32,067 nt of DNA from an uncultured Bacteroidia bacterium (GCA_902785065.1 CACZXH010000036.1:1-32067), one strand, 5' to 3'. Numbered from the stretch's first letter, positions 1 to 8,325 are shown. Translations and numbers: made by a program. Notes: generated from the sequence alone by a model not told the origin.

Positions 1-1493
1 GCCTCCGGGTCGGGCATGATGCCCAGCTCGACCATTTTCGGGTCGGCGGTGTAGTAGAGTCCGAACAGGTCGGCGCGGGCTTCCTCCAGGGCGGAGGCGT
101 ATTCGCCCATCGCGGTGGTCGAGACGCCCGGCAGCAACTGGCCGGAGCCGTGGCCCAGGCATTCGTGCAGGTCGGTGTGGATCTCGTCGGCGACGGTGCC
201 CCACTGCTTGCTGCGGGCGATTTCCGCCTCGTCCCAGGCGAACTCGGAGAGGACGCTCTTCGGGAACTCCTGCGCGGAATAATCATAGGTATGGGTGATA
301 TTGGCGATGGTGACGCTCTTGGAGCCGTGGTCCTTGCGGATCCAGTCGGCGTTCGGGAGGTTGATGCCGATGGGCGTGGACGGATAGCTGTCGCCGGCCA
401 GGCACACGGCGTTGATCACCTTCGCGGAAACGCCCTTGACGGTGGCTTTCTTGAAGCGCGGGTCCACGGGGGAGTGGTCCTCGAACCACTGGGCGTTGGC
501 GCTCAGGGTTTCGGTGCGGCGTGAGGCGTCGAAGTCCTTGATGTTGACATAGCCTTCCCAGGCGCCCTTGCGGCCCAGCGGGTCATTGTAGTCCTCGACG
601 AACCCGTTGATAAAGTCCACGGTGCCCAGGGTGTCCTTCACCCACTCGATGTTGAATTCGTCCCACTTGCGGAGGTCGCCGGAGCGGTAGTAGTCCACGA
701 GGAGACCCAGGGCGCGGACCTGGATGTCGTTCTCGGCCACTTCACGGGCCTTCAGAAGCTCGTCGCAGATCTTCTCGAGGGCGGGGGAGTAGATGCCGCC
801 CACCTTCCAGGGCAGTTCACGGACGACGCCGTCCCCGCCCTTGACGACCTTCGTGTTGAGGCCGTAGGAAATGGGGCAGTCATCCTTCGGGTCCATGATT
901 CCGGCGTAGTACTTCTCCACCTCGTCCCGGGTGACACCGTCGTAGAAGTTCACGGCGGAGAGCTTCACGATGTCGCCGGAAGTCTCCGTGGAGCGGCGCT
1001 GGGGATATCGTTCCGGGTTGTAAATGACGTCCAGGAGGTCGTCATCGTCGATACCGACCGCCTTCAGGAGCTCCGCGAAATACGGCTGCGGGCAGGCCGG
1101 GAAGAACTTGTCCTCGGCGTAGTGGTGGTGCATGCCGTTGGAGAAGAACAGGCGCTTGGCATAGACCGTAAAGGCTTCGAAATCCGTACTATTGCGGTCC
1201 CCTTTGTAGTTTTCCAGGATGTTTTCCACCGCATGGCGGACGCGGAGGTTGTCCCGGCAGTTCTGGTCCCAGAGGATGTCGCGGCCGTATTTGGCAGCTT
1301 CGGCCAGGTGGTAGGCGTACTCCTTCTGCTTGAGGGAGAGGCTGTCCCAGCCGGGGACCTGGTAACGCATGACTTTCAGGTCGGCGAACGAATCGACGGT
1401 ATAGCGGAACGGCTGCTCCGCCTTCTTTTCCGAGCAGGCGCCCACGAGGGCGGCGGCTCCCAGTGTCATCATCATCTTGCAGATACGTTTCAT
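1..1493 (-). CDS. Dipeptidyl peptidase III (M49) lipoprotein, C-terminus cut by window edge
   Basis: A zinc exopeptidase that removes dipeptides from the N-terminus of oligopeptides. Reading the minus strand from ATG at 1493 gives about 497 codons with no stop before the window edge. The N-terminus is a lipoprotein signal with lipobox LVGAC (Cys20), so the enzyme should be anchored outside the cytoplasm. The M49 zinc site is present: HECLGH at residues 443-448, the form known from Bacteroides DPP III (most homologues have HELLGH), and EEARAD at 470-475, supplying the third zinc ligand Glu471. Family members are about 650-700 residues, so roughly 170-200 residues lie outside. It is divergent from a clostripain-type protease and probably takes part with it in periplasmic or surface peptide breakdown. 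Identification is firm; the Ala in EEARAD, where EECRAD is usual, is a mild oddity. Confidence 0.93.
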   Translation of the reverse strand, partial: MKRICKMMMTLGAAALVGACSEKKAEQPFRYTVDSFADLKVMRYQVPGWDSLSLKQKEYAYHLAEAAKYGRDILWDQNCRDNLRVRHAVENILENYKGDRNSTDFEAFTVYAKRLFFSNGMHHHYAEDKFFPACPQPYFAELLKAVGIDDDDLLDVIYNPERYPQRRSTETSGDIVKLSAVNFYDGVTRDEVEKYYAGIMDPKDDCPISYGLNTKVVKGGDGVVRELPWKVGGIYSPALEKICDELLKAREVAENDIQVRALGLLVDYYRSGDLRKWDEFNIEWVKDTLGTVDFINGFVEDYNDPLGRKGAWEGYVNIKDFDASRRTETLSANAQWFEDHSPVDPRFKKATVKGVSAKVINAVCLAGDSYPSTPIGINLPNADWIRKDHGSKSVTIANITHTYDYSAQEFPKSVLSEFAWDEAEIARSKQWGTVADEIHTDLHECLGHGSGQLLPGVSTTAMGEYASALEEARADLFGLYYTADPKMVELGIMPDPE

Positions 1494-1509
1494 AGGTGTC
1501 AATTTGGTG

Positions 1510-1517
1510 CAAAATTA
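1510..1517 (-). promoter_or_regulatory. Bacteroidota -7 promoter element for the DPP III gene
   Basis: On the minus strand this reads TAATTTTG, a match to TAnnTTTG, 16 bases before the ATG at 1493. No good -33 TTTG lies upstream. It is interleaved with the oppositely directed promoter at 1531-1538, so the two divergent peptidase genes share about 60 bases of control DNA. Confidence 0.55.
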
Positions 1518-1530
1518 TGAAATAAATCAT

Positions 1531-1538
1531 TAACTTTG
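1531..1538 (+). promoter_or_regulatory. Bacteroidota -7 promoter element for the clostripain-family gene
   Basis: TAACTTTG matches TAnnTTTG and a TTTG lies at 1503-1506, though the 24-base spacing is longer than the usual 19-21. Transcription would start near 1544, which favours translation from ATG 1557 over the upstream in-frame TTG at 1536 or ATG at 1545. Confidence 0.6.
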
Positions 1539-1556
1539 CCCGACATGCCGGTTTTT

Positions 1557-2834
1557 ATGACGAAAGTCCGCGTCATACTCGTGTCGCTCCTGACCCTGTT
1601 GTTCTGCTCCTGCGAGCGGGACGGCCTGGACCTGTCTCTGTCCGTCGGCCCCTCCGGGAAGGAAACCCGGCAGGTACTGCTCTTCTATGAGGCCGGCTTC
1701 AATTCCCTGAGCTACGACATCCACCACAACATCAACGTTCTGAAGGAAGGGTATCTCCCCGGGAAAGGACGGAACGAGGATGTCGTCCTGGTTTTCAGCC
1801 ATCTGACCCTGTATGACCGGCGGTCCTATGTCGAAGAGACGGCCCCGGCCATGGTCCGGCTGTACAGCGAGTATGGGGAGCCCCGGGCGGATACGCTCAG
1901 GGTCTGGCCGGTCGGCACGTCCGTTGCCAACAAGGAGACGATGACGGACGTCTTCCACTGGGTCCGGGAGACGTTCCCGGCCGCCGGATACGGTGCCGTC
2001 CTGTCTTCCCACGCCACCGGCTGGCTGCCGGAAAACTATTATGATAATCCGAAGAAGTATGAGGGAAGGGACCGCAGCAGTTCCTACTCCTGGAGCCCGC
2101 GGCTGCAATCGTTCGGACAGGAGTATTACTCCTCGGGAACCAAGACGCAGGAGATAGAGCTCAAGGACCTGGCGGCCGCCATTCCGTACAAGTTGGACTA
2201 CATCCTGTTCGACGCCTGCCTGATGGGCACGGTGGAAGTGGCCTGGGAACTGCGGAACGTGTGTTCCTACCTGGCCATCTCGCCTTGCGAGATCCCGGCG
2301 GCGGGCTTCGATTTCCAGCGTATCACGGAGCATCTGCTCAAGCCGGAAGTCCCGGATGTGAAGGCCGTATGCCAGGACTATTTCGCTGCCTACGAGGACA
2401 ATTCCACCTATGGAGCGACCATCACCCTTGTGGACTGCAGCCGGCTGGACCGCCTGGCCGCAACCTGCCGTGACCTCTTCGACCGCTACCGGTCCGGCAT
2501 CCGGAATCTCAACGGCAAGAATGTCCAGGTATACGACCGCCGGATAGGGACCAAGACTTTTTACGCTTTCTTCGACCTCAAGGACATGCTCCGGGAGGCC
2601 GGCGCCTCGGACACGGACCTTGCCGCCCTCCAGTCCGCCCTGGATGAGGCCCTCATCTATGAGGCCCATACCGATAAGTTCATTTCCGTGCAGCTGGAGC
2701 GTTGCTGCGGCTTGGCCATGTACCTTCCCGCCTACCCGGACTACCGGCGGAATATCTACCACGGCACGGAATTCCTGGACAACTTCTACAAAGAGAATGT
2801 CGCCTGGAACCAGGCGACGTCGCTTGTGGAGTAA
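1557..2834 (+). CDS. Clostripain-family (C11) cysteine peptidase lipoprotein
   Basis: A predicted extracytoplasmic cysteine protease; characterised C11 enzymes cleave after Arg or Lys. The N-terminus from ATG 1557 is a short lipoprotein signal with lipobox LFCSC. The C11 catalytic pair is visible: His152 in SSHATGW and Cys221 in DACLMG, with the family's usual spacing. The length of 425 residues is typical of Bacteroidota secreted clostripains. In-frame starts at 1536 (TTG) and 1545 (ATG) fall at or before the predicted transcription start, so 1557 is preferred. The gene is convergent with the HhH-protein gene, whose stop codon begins one base after this one, and no hairpin terminator lies between them. 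Family assignment is strong; the substrate is unknown. Confidence 0.88.
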   Translation: MTKVRVILVSLLTLLFCSCERDGLDLSLSVGPSGKETRQVLLFYEAGFNSLSYDIHHNINVLKEGYLPGKGRNEDVVLVFSHLTLYDRRSYVEETAPAMVRLYSEYGEPRADTLRVWPVGTSVANKETMTDVFHWVRETFPAAGYGAVLSSHATGWLPENYYDNPKKYEGRDRSSSYSWSPRLQSFGQEYYSSGTKTQEIELKDLAAAIPYKLDYILFDACLMGTVEVAWELRNVCSYLAISPCEIPAAGFDFQRITEHLLKPEVPDVKAVCQDYFAAYEDNSTYGATITLVDCSRLDRLAATCRDLFDRYRSGIRNLNGKNVQVYDRRIGTKTFYAFFDLKDMLREAGASDTDLAALQSALDEALIYEAHTDKFISVQLERCCGLAMYLPAYPDYRRNIYHGTEFLDNFYKENVAWNQATSLVE

Positions 2835-2835
2835 G

Positions 2836-3750
2836 TTATTTCCCTTCAGTTTCTTCCGGTACCGCCAGCACGCAGCGGGCGAGTTTGGCGTAGTGCTCCT
2901 CCGAGAGGATGCCGGCTTTGTGCATCCCCTCGAGTGTCCACGCAACTTGGGGCTGGTGCGTCCGGTAAAGGACGATGGAATGGGCTTCGTCCTTGGAAAT
3001 GTACGGATGACGGGCCAAATCACGCTCGGAAAGCGTCCAGATGGGGTAAGGCGCCGGCGGCGAGCAGGAGATGAGGTCTTTCAGGGCGTCGTATTTCTCC
3101 CGGTCGAAATGGTAGATTTCCAGCAACTGCTCCGGATGCGAGTAGCCCCCCAGTGAGGTCCGGTAGGACACCATTTTCGACGCGAAATAGGGGCCGATGC
3201 CGGGCAGCGTCTCGAACGCAGCGCTGTCGGCCTTGTTCAGGTCGATGCGGGGAATGTCGATATAGGGCTCCAGGCGGTCGAAGACGGAATCGGCCACCAC
3301 ATAGGATTTGGCGAAGTCCGCAGGCCGACGGAAACGGCCACCTTTGGCGCGGTAATTCAGGATGGACTGGGCCTGCTTCTCGGAAAAGCCCAGGCGCATC
3401 AGGTCCTCCAGCGAGACGGTGTTCGGATTGAAACGGAAGGATTCGACCCGGCGCGGGGCGGCTTTCTCCCGGATGCGGACGGCGTCCGGGCTGCGGTCCG
3501 CGGGTTTCCGGTAGTAAACCGTATCCTTTTCTTCGTCCACAGGCTCCGGTCCCGCCTGGAGCTCCGTTTTCGGCCGGATCCGTTCTACCACGTAAACGGT
3601 GTCCGGGTGGTCGCGGTCTGCGACCAGACGCGTCACGGCCGCCTTGTGGATGAACAGGGCGGTTTCGAATCCGATAATCAGGAATACGAGGGCGATGGCG
3701 CCCGTGGTGAAGCTACTCTTCAGGGTCTTCTGTCTCTTCCCCTCTTCCAT
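2836..3750 (-). CDS. Membrane-anchored helix-hairpin-helix (ComEA-like) protein
   Basis: A 304-residue protein with one N-terminal membrane helix (about residues 16-34), a charged linker (45-105) and tandem helix-hairpin-helix motifs. The first is around residues 114-165, the second around 168-228 (core LPGIGPYFASKM), and a weaker third lies around 240-295. HhH motifs bind DNA backbone; ComEA proteins use them to hold DNA during uptake, but Bacteroidota have many uncharacterised proteins of this layout and a role in transformation is only inferred. The start overlaps the end of rsmI by 38 bases, and no later ATG preserves the membrane helix, so this start is accepted. It is the last gene of the operon that begins at 5013. 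Confidence 0.82.
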   Translation of the reverse strand: MEEGKRQKTLKSSFTTGAIALVFLIIGFETALFIHKAAVTRLVADRDHPDTVYVVERIRPKTELQAGPEPVDEEKDTVYYRKPADRSPDAVRIREKAAPRRVESFRFNPNTVSLEDLMRLGFSEKQAQSILNYRAKGGRFRRPADFAKSYVVADSVFDRLEPYIDIPRIDLNKADSAAFETLPGIGPYFASKMVSYRTSLGGYSHPEQLLEIYHFDREKYDALKDLISCSPPAPYPIWTLSERDLARHPYISKDEAHSIVLYRTHQPQVAWTLEGMHKAGILSEEHYAKLARCVLAVPEETEGK

Positions 3751-4450
3751 AACGCTTCTTTTTGACAGGTTTCACCGGCTCCGCGCCGGCCACGACGATG
3801 ACGATCTCGCCCTTGGGCTCATGGTCCCGGAACCAGGCGGCGACTTCCTGGAGGGTGCCTCTCCGGTGCTCCTCGTGGAGCTTGGAGATTTCCCGGGCGA
3901 CGGAGCAGCGGCGCTCCGGCCCGAAGTGTTCTGCGAATTGTTCCAGCGTCTTCACGAGCCGGTAGGGGGACTCGTAGAAGACCATGGTGCGGGTTTCCGC
4001 CTCCAGGGCGGTAAGCAGGGTCTGCCGGCCTTTTTTCTGCGGGAGGAAGCCCTCGAAACAGAAGCGGTCGCACGGCAGGCCGGAGGAAACGATGGCCGGG
4101 ATGCAGGCCGTGGCGCCGGGGAGGGTCTGGACTTCGATCCCTTCTTCCGCGCAGGTGCGGGCCAGCAGGAAGCCGGGGTCGGAGATGCCGGGCGTGCCGG
4201 CGTCGCTCACCAGGGCGACGTTCAGCCCGCCCAGGATGCGCTCCTTCACGAGCTGGACCGTCTGGTGCTCGTTGAATTTGTGGTGCGACTGGAGCGGACG
4301 GTGGATGTCATAATGGTGGAGGAGCACCGAGCTGGTGCGGGTGTCCTCCGCCAGGATAAGGTCCGCCTCCTTCAGGACCTGTACGGCCCGGAAGGTCATA
4401 TCGTCCAGGTTCCCGACCGGGGTCGGGACAATGAAGAGCTTTCCAGCCAT
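3713..4450 (-). CDS. rsmI: 16S rRNA (cytidine1402-2'-O)-methyltransferase RsmI
   Basis: RsmI methylates the ribose of C1402 in the decoding centre of 16S rRNA using S-adenosylmethionine. The 245-residue protein begins MAGKLFIVPTPVGNLDDMT, the RsmI version of the tetrapyrrole-methylase fold, and has the expected LAEDTRTS, SDAGTPGISDPG and LPGATACIPA segments. The length is slightly short of the E. coli protein (about 286) and the C-terminus ends in a charged Lys/Arg/Glu tail. Its ATG overlaps the stop of the upstream gene by one base (TGATG), implying translational coupling, and its tail overlaps the HhH gene by 38 bases. Identification is firm. Confidence 0.95.
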   Translation of the reverse strand: MAGKLFIVPTPVGNLDDMTFRAVQVLKEADLILAEDTRTSSVLLHHYDIHRPLQSHHKFNEHQTVQLVKERILGGLNVALVSDAGTPGISDPGFLLARTCAEEGIEVQTLPGATACIPAIVSSGLPCDRFCFEGFLPQKKGRQTLLTALEAETRTMVFYESPYRLVKTLEQFAEHFGPERRCSVAREISKLHEEHRRGTLQEVAAWFRDHEPKGEIVIVVAGAEPVKPVKKKRYGRGEETEDPEE

Positions 4451-5013
4451 CAGCCCAGTTTCTTGCGGATGGCCATCATGAAGTTGTACACGATGTCGGA
4501 CTTGAGGTTCCAGTCCGGGAACCGCTCCAGCAGGTAGTCCACGGCCTCGTCCAGGGAGGTCAGGGCATCCAGCTCGCCGATGGTCTTGTCATACAGGGCG
4601 TAGTCCTCCTTGAACAGGGTGCCGATGAACAGGGCGCGGTCGTACATGGAGATCCCGCTCCGGATGTGCTTCACCGAAATCCCCGGCTTGTCCAGCCGCC
4701 ACGGCAGCCGCTCCGTCTCCGGACGCGGTGCGGGCGCCGGTTTGGCCACCGGTTCCGGTTCGGGTTCCGGCTCGTCATTCCGGACTTGTTCCGGAATCTC
4801 CTCGATGACCGGCTCGGGTTCGACAACCGGTTCCGGCTCCGGGAGGTCGGAGATGCCGATTTCCATGTCGGTGAAATCCGACTCTTCCACGGGCTCCTCC
4901 GCAGGGAGCTGCCGGAAGGCTTCCAGCTTGGTTTCGAACTGGAGAACCTTCTCCTTGAGCGCGGCGAGTTCGGCTTCGAGTTCCCGCAAGATTTCTGTTC
5001 TATTATTCTCCAT
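4450..5013 (-). CDS. Hypothetical protein: coiled coil, Pro/Glu linker, conserved C-terminal domain
   Basis: Not recognised functionally. The 187-residue product has three parts: an N-terminal coiled coil (about 1-36, heptads of Leu and charged residues), a long acidic Pro/Glu linker (about 38-97), and a compact C-terminal region (about 100-187) ending in a basic helix. There is no signal peptide or membrane helix, so it is probably cytoplasmic. The linker contains the residues EEIPEQVRNDE, encoded by a short palindromic repeat at 4774-4798 that is read in frame. It is the first gene of an operon with rsmI and the HhH gene, coupled to rsmI by a TGATG overlap and transcribed from the promoter at 5044-5051. 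No function is proposed. Confidence 0.75.
   Translation of the reverse strand: MENNRTEILRELEAELAALKEKVLQFETKLEAFRQLPAEEPVEESDFTDMEIGISDLPEPEPVVEPEPVIEEIPEQVRNDEPEPEPEPVAKPAPAPRPETERLPWRLDKPGISVKHIRSGISMYDRALFIGTLFKEDYALYDKTIGELDALTSLDEAVDYLLERFPDWNLKSDIVYNFMMAIRKKLG
4774..4798. repeat. GTCATTCC-type short palindromic repeat inside a gene
   Basis: The element starts GTCATTCCGGAC and ends TTCCGGAATC. Its arms ATTCCGGA and TCCGGAAT form an 8 bp stem around a short loop. It lies inside the linker of the 187-residue hypothetical protein and is read through without disturbing the frame. Short repeats of this GTCATTCC...GGAATC type recur in many bacterial genomes; membership is judged from memory of the motif. 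Confidence 0.5.
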
Positions 5014-5020
5014 AAATGAC

Positions 5021-5028
5021 TATCTTTG
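5021..5028 (+). promoter_or_regulatory. -7 promoter element for tdk
   Basis: TATCTTTG matches TAnnTTTG, 28 bases before the tdk ATG at 5057. No convincing -33 TTG lies at the expected distance. Confidence 0.5.
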
Positions 5029-5043
5029 CATCAGTCAACCTAA

Positions 5044-5051
5044 CAAAGTTA
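5044..5051 (-). promoter_or_regulatory. Promoter for the hypothetical-rsmI-HhH operon
   Basis: The minus strand reads TAACTTTG here, with TTTG on the same strand at 5073-5076, 21 bases upstream: a full TTTG-N21-TAnnTTTG Bacteroidota promoter. It lies 30 bases before the ATG at 5013 and faces the tdk promoter, and its -33 box lies inside the start of the tdk coding region. Confidence 0.65.
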
Positions 5052-5056
5052 AGGAA

Positions 5057-5635
5057 ATGTTTTTGGAAAACACAAAAAAATCGGGCAGCATCGAAGTCAT
5101 CTGCGGCTCGATGTTCTCCGGTAAGACGGAGGAGCTGATCCGGAGGCTCAAACGCGCCCAGTTCGCCAAGCAGAAAATCGCGACTTTCAAGCCCACCATC
5201 GACAAGCGTTACTCGGACCTGGACGTGGTCTCGCACGATTCCCACAGCATTTCCTGCACCCCCATCAAGACTCCTTCCCGGATGCTCCAGATCGACCCCG
5301 ACGTCGAGGTCGTAGGCATTGACGAGGCCCAGTTCTTCGATGACAGCATCATCGGCGTCGTCCAGGAACTCGCCGGCCGGGGTGTCCGCGTGATCATCGC
5401 CGGTCTGGACACGGACTTCCTCGGGAAGCCCTTCGGCCCCATGCCCGGCCTGATGGCCATTGCCGAGGACGTCCAGAAGGTCCATGCCATCTGCGTCCGT
5501 TGCGGCTCCCTCGCGAACCACTCGCACCGGCTCTCCGCCAGCAAGAAACTGGTGGTCCTGGGTGAAAAGGATACCTACGAACCCCTCTGCCGCGACTGCT
5601 ACAACAAGGCGGTCCAGGAAGATAAGGAAGGATAA
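5057..5635 (+). CDS. tdk: Thymidine kinase (type II)
   Basis: Salvages thymidine by phosphorylating it to dTMP with ATP in the cytoplasm. The 192-residue product has the type II features in order: P-loop GSMFSGKT at residues 17-24, the DEAQFF segment carrying the catalytic glutamate in the middle, and a C-terminal zinc lasso with Cys pairs CVRC and CRDC. The reading frame stays open far upstream (to about 4610) only because it runs antisense to the preceding gene; the ATG at 5057 matches known N-termini and lies just after the promoter. The transcript ends at a strong hairpin at 5655-5690. Identification is firm. Confidence 0.96.
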   Translation: MFLENTKKSGSIEVICGSMFSGKTEELIRRLKRAQFAKQKIATFKPTIDKRYSDLDVVSHDSHSISCTPIKTPSRMLQIDPDVEVVGIDEAQFFDDSIIGVVQELAGRGVRVIIAGLDTDFLGKPFGPMPGLMAIAEDVQKVHAICVRCGSLANHSHRLSASKKLVVLGEKDTYEPLCRDCYNKAVQEDKEG

Positions 5636-5654
5636 GAACCTCGGAATGAGTAAC

Positions 5655-5690
5655 AAAAAAGGACAGCCTTGGGTGAAGCTGTCCTTTTTT
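5655..5690. terminator. Bidirectional intrinsic terminator between tdk and the small lipoprotein gene
   Basis: AAAAAAGGACAGC pairs fully with GCTGTCCTTTTTT around a 10-base loop (13 bp including the A/T tract). The A run on one side and the T run on the other let it serve both convergent transcription units. Confidence 0.9.
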
Positions 5691-5710
5691 CGTGTTCCGT
5701 GGCCTTGCCG

Positions 5711-6064
5711 TCAAAGAATACCGTAGTCTGTGAACGCGTAGTGCCCGGTCCGGCTGTCGTAAACGACGGCATAATCTTCATCCCGCAGGTATTTCCCGCT
5801 GATCTCGTCGTAGATGGCGAGGTGCAGCACGGCGGAGGTGAAGTTGTCCTGGACGTGCTTGGTCAGGTCGATGAAGATGTCTTCCAGGTCGTAGTCCGTC
5901 AGGTTCTTGTGGTGGAAGCCCTCGTAGTGGGTCGGACCGACGGTGACGGCGTCGGGATAAAAGAGCGTAGCATCGGCATCGACGGACAGGTTCACGTCGA
6001 AGTGGCAGGCGCTCGTGACGAAGAGCGCGCAGACCAGCGAAAGGAGGGCAAGGATACGTTTCAT
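5711..6064 (-). CDS. Small lipoprotein of unknown function
   Basis: A 117-residue protein with a lipoprotein signal whose lipobox is VTSAC (Cys20) followed by a small acidic, aromatic-rich domain of about 95 residues. No enzyme motif is visible and no family is recognised. It starts 8 bases after the recA stop codon in the same direction, so it is probably co-transcribed with recA, although nothing in the sequence suggests a DNA-repair role. Transcription ends at the shared terminator at 5655-5690. Confidence 0.72.
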   Translation of the reverse strand: MKRILALLSLVCALFVTSACHFDVNLSVDADATLFYPDAVTVGPTHYEGFHHKNLTDYDLEDIFIDLTKHVQDNFTSAVLHLAIYDEISGKYLRDEDYAVVYDSRTGHYAFTDYGIL

Positions 6065-6072
6065 AGGCAGGA

Positions 6073-7107
6073 TCAGTCTTCGACGTTGTCCAGGGCGGCC
6101 CGGATCTTGGCCTCGATCTCGTCGGCGAGTTCGGGGTTGTCCTGGAGGAGTTTCTTGACTGCTTCGCGGCCCTGTGCGAGTTTCTGGTCGTTGTAGCTGA
6201 ACCAGGAACCAGACTTCGCGATGATGCCGAGTTCCACACCCAGGTCCACGAGCTCGCTCGAATGGGAGATGCCTTCGCCGAAGACGATGTCGAATTCCGC
6301 CTTCTTGAACGGCGGGGCCATCTTGTTCTTCACGACCTTCACCTTCACGTGGTTGCCGAGGGCTTCCTCGCCGTCCTTGATCTGGGTCGTGCGCCGGATG
6401 TCCAGGCGGACGGAGGCGTAGAACTTCAGGGCGTTGCCGCCCGTGGTGGTCTCGGGGTTGCCGAACATGATGCCGATCTTTTCGCGGAGCTGGTTGATGA
6501 AGATGCAGCAGGTGTTCGTCTTGGAGATGTTCGCGGTGAGCTTGCGGAGGGCCTGGGACATCAGACGGGCCTGGAGGCCGACCTTGTTCTCGCCCATCTC
6601 GCCTTCGATTTCCGCTTTCGGGGTCAGGGCGGCGACCGAGTCGATGACGACGATGTCGATGGCGCCGCTCCGGATGAGGTTGTCTGCGATCTCGAGCGCC
6701 TGCTCGCCGTTGTCGGGCTGCGAGATCAGGAGGGTTTCGAGGTCCACGCCCAGGGCCTTCGCATAGGTCCTGTCAAAGGCGTGTTCCGCGTCGATGATGG
6801 CGGCGATGCCCCCGGCTTTCTGCGCCTGGGCGATCGCGTGGACGGCGAGGGTGGTCTTGCCGCTGGATTCGGGGCCGTAGATCTCGATGATCCTTCCTTT
6901 CGGGTAGCCGCCGATTCCGAGGGCGTGGTCCAGGGCGATGGACCCGCTCGGGATGACCTGCGCCGCATCCCATTCTGGCTGATCTCCCAACTTCATGATG
7001 GTACCTTTCCCGTAATCCTTCTCGATCTTGTCGATCGTCGCCTGCAATGCCTTCAGTTTGGCGGCATTGACTTCCGCACCGGTCTTTTCTTCTACTGCTT
7101 TAGCCAT
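6073..7107 (-). CDS. recA: Recombinase RecA
   Basis: ATP-dependent strand-exchange protein for homologous recombination and DNA repair. The 344-residue product carries Walker [10 protein letters not shown] at residues 78-86, the VIDSVAAL Walker B strand, the [10 protein letters not shown] segment and the loop around [10 protein letters not shown], all typical of RecA. The C-terminal region is slightly shorter than in E. coli, as usual for Bacteroidota. The ATG at 7107 gives the expected lysine-rich N-terminus. It is divergent from the rlmN operon, which contains recX, and is followed 8 bases later by a small lipoprotein gene. Identification is certain. Confidence 0.98.
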   Translation of the reverse strand: MAKAVEEKTGAEVNAAKLKALQATIDKIEKDYGKGTIMKLGDQPEWDAAQVIPSGSIALDHALGIGGYPKGRIIEIYGPESSGKTTLAVHAIAQAQKAGGIAAIIDAEHAFDRTYAKALGVDLETLLISQPDNGEQALEIADNLIRSGAIDIVVIDSVAALTPKAEIEGEMGENKVGLQARLMSQALRKLTANISKTNTCCIFINQLREKIGIMFGNPETTTGGNALKFYASVRLDIRRTTQIKDGEEALGNHVKVKVVKNKMAPPFKKAEFDIVFGEGISHSSELVDLGVELGIIAKSGSWFSYNDQKLAQGREAVKKLLQDNPELADEIEAKIRAALDNVED

Positions 7108-7153
7108 AATGTTGTTTGTTTTTCGTTTCCCGGACGCATGGGCCCGATTGGTA

Positions 7154-7161
7154 CAAAGTTA
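7154..7161 (-). promoter_or_regulatory. -7 promoter element for recA
   Basis: The minus strand reads TAACTTTG, 46 bases before the recA ATG. A second minus-strand match, TATCTTTG, lies at 7206-7213. Neither has a clear -33 TTTG, so recA may use one or both. No LexA-type box was recognised. Confidence 0.5.
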
Positions 7162-7252
7162 GGAAATAAAATGGTAAATATAAAGTCCTTGTCCGTTTCT
7201 GCGTGCAAAGATAAATGTGATTTGTGCCAGATTGGGGCACATGGAAGGAGTC

Positions 7253-7284
7253 TTTGCTAATTCATTGCAAAAATGTTAAATTTG
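7253..7284 (+). promoter_or_regulatory. Promoter of the rlmN-patatin-recX-M64 operon
   Basis: TTTG at 7253-7256, a 20-base spacer and TAAATTTG at 7277-7284 make a textbook Bacteroidota promoter, 8 bases before the rlmN ATG. The predicted leader is therefore extremely short or absent, which argues against the longer in-frame start near 7224. Confidence 0.75.
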
Positions 7285-7292
7285 TAAATAAT

Positions 7293-8321
7293 ATGGAAAA
7301 GACCAGGCTCCTCGGAAAAACGCCCGCCGAACTCAAGGAAATCGCCCTCGCGGCGGGGCTGCCGGGATTCACGGGCAAACAGATCGCCCAGTGGATCTAC
7401 GGCAAGCGCGTGCGTACCATCGCGGAAATGACGAACATTTCCAAGGCGGGCCGCGAGCGGCTGGAGGAGCGGTACGAGGTGGGCGTCGCCCTTCCGCTGG
7501 ACAAGGCGGAATCCATTGACGGCACCTGCAAATACCTTTTCCCCGTGAACGGCGATCCCGGCAACGCCGTGGAGGCCGTCATGATTCCCGACGGGGACCG
7601 CAAGACTCTTTGCGTGTCCTCCCAGGCCGGCTGCAAAATGGGGTGCAAGTTCTGCATGACGGGCCGGCAGGGCTTCCACGGAAGCCTTTCCGCGGCCGAC
7701 ATCCTTTCCCAGTTCTTCGGCATCGACGAGGCGGCGGAGCTCACGAACACGGTCTTCATGGGCATGGGCGAGCCCCTGGATAACTGGGAGGAAGTGAAAC
7801 GCGCCATCGAGGTCCTCACCGCGGACTGGGGGTTCGCCTGGAGCCCCAAACGCATCACCCTCTCCACCATCGGTGTCCTTCCGAACCTGAAGCGCTTCCT
7901 GGACGAGTGCAAGTGCCACCTGGCGGTGAGCCTGCACAATCCCTTCCCGGAGGAGCGCTTCGCCCTGATGCCGGTGCAGAAGGCCTATCCCATCGAGGAT
8001 GTCATCGACCTGATCCGTCAGTATGATTTCACCGGCCAGCGCCGCGTGAGTTTCGAGTACACGATGTTCGCCGGGCACAACGACACGCCCCGGCACGCCG
8101 ACGCCCTCCTGCGCCTCCTGCATGGCCTGGAATGCCGCGTGAACCTCATCCGGTTCCACCGGATCCCGGATTTCCCGTACGGCACCAGCCCGCAGGCCGC
8201 CATGGAGGCCTTCCGGGACCGCCTCACGCGCGGTGGGATCACGGCCACCATCCGTGCTTCCCGGGGCGAGGACATCTTCGCCGCCTGCGGCCTGCTGGCC
8301 GGGCAGCACAACCATGCTTAG
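7293..8321 (+). CDS. rlmN: Dual-specificity 23S rRNA/tRNA adenine-C2 methyltransferase RlmN
   Basis: A radical-SAM enzyme that methylates C2 of A2503 in 23S rRNA and A37 of some tRNAs. The 342-residue product has the [4Fe-4S]-binding cysteines C114, C118 and C121 in the string GCKMGCKFC, the GMGEPL motif, and a C-terminal CGLL segment (Cys332) that corresponds to the cysteine forming the protein-RNA intermediate. Both key cysteines of the RlmN mechanism (Cys118 and Cys355 in E. coli numbering) thus have counterparts. The start at 7293 was chosen because the promoter -7 box lies just upstream. It is the first gene of an operon running to 12517, with the patatin gene starting 4 bases after its stop. 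Identification is firm. Confidence 0.96.
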   Translation: MEKTRLLGKTPAELKEIALAAGLPGFTGKQIAQWIYGKRVRTIAEMTNISKAGRERLEERYEVGVALPLDKAESIDGTCKYLFPVNGDPGNAVEAVMIPDGDRKTLCVSSQAGCKMGCKFCMTGRQGFHGSLSAADILSQFFGIDEAAELTNTVFMGMGEPLDNWEEVKRAIEVLTADWGFAWSPKRITLSTIGVLPNLKRFLDECKCHLAVSLHNPFPEERFALMPVQKAYPIEDVIDLIRQYDFTGQRRVSFEYTMFAGHNDTPRHADALLRLLHGLECRVNLIRFHRIPDFPYGTSPQAAMEAFRDRLTRGGITATIRASRGEDIFAACGLLAGQHNHA

Positions 8322-8325
8322 ACTT

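Noticed and set aside
1530-3023. A 497-codon minus-strand frame opposite the clostripain gene
   Set aside because: No recognisable domain; crosses the end of the HhH gene in another frame; the plus strand has the C11 catalytic motifs.
4610-5056. Apparent 149-codon N-terminal extension of thymidine kinase
   Set aside because: It is antisense to the upstream hypothetical gene and lies before the tdk promoter; known thymidine kinases start near 5057.
7220-7245. Small inverted repeat TGTGCC...GGCACA between recA and rlmN as an SOS box or riboswitch
   Set aside because: Only 6 bp, no T run and no match to a LexA box or known riboswitch that I can recognise.
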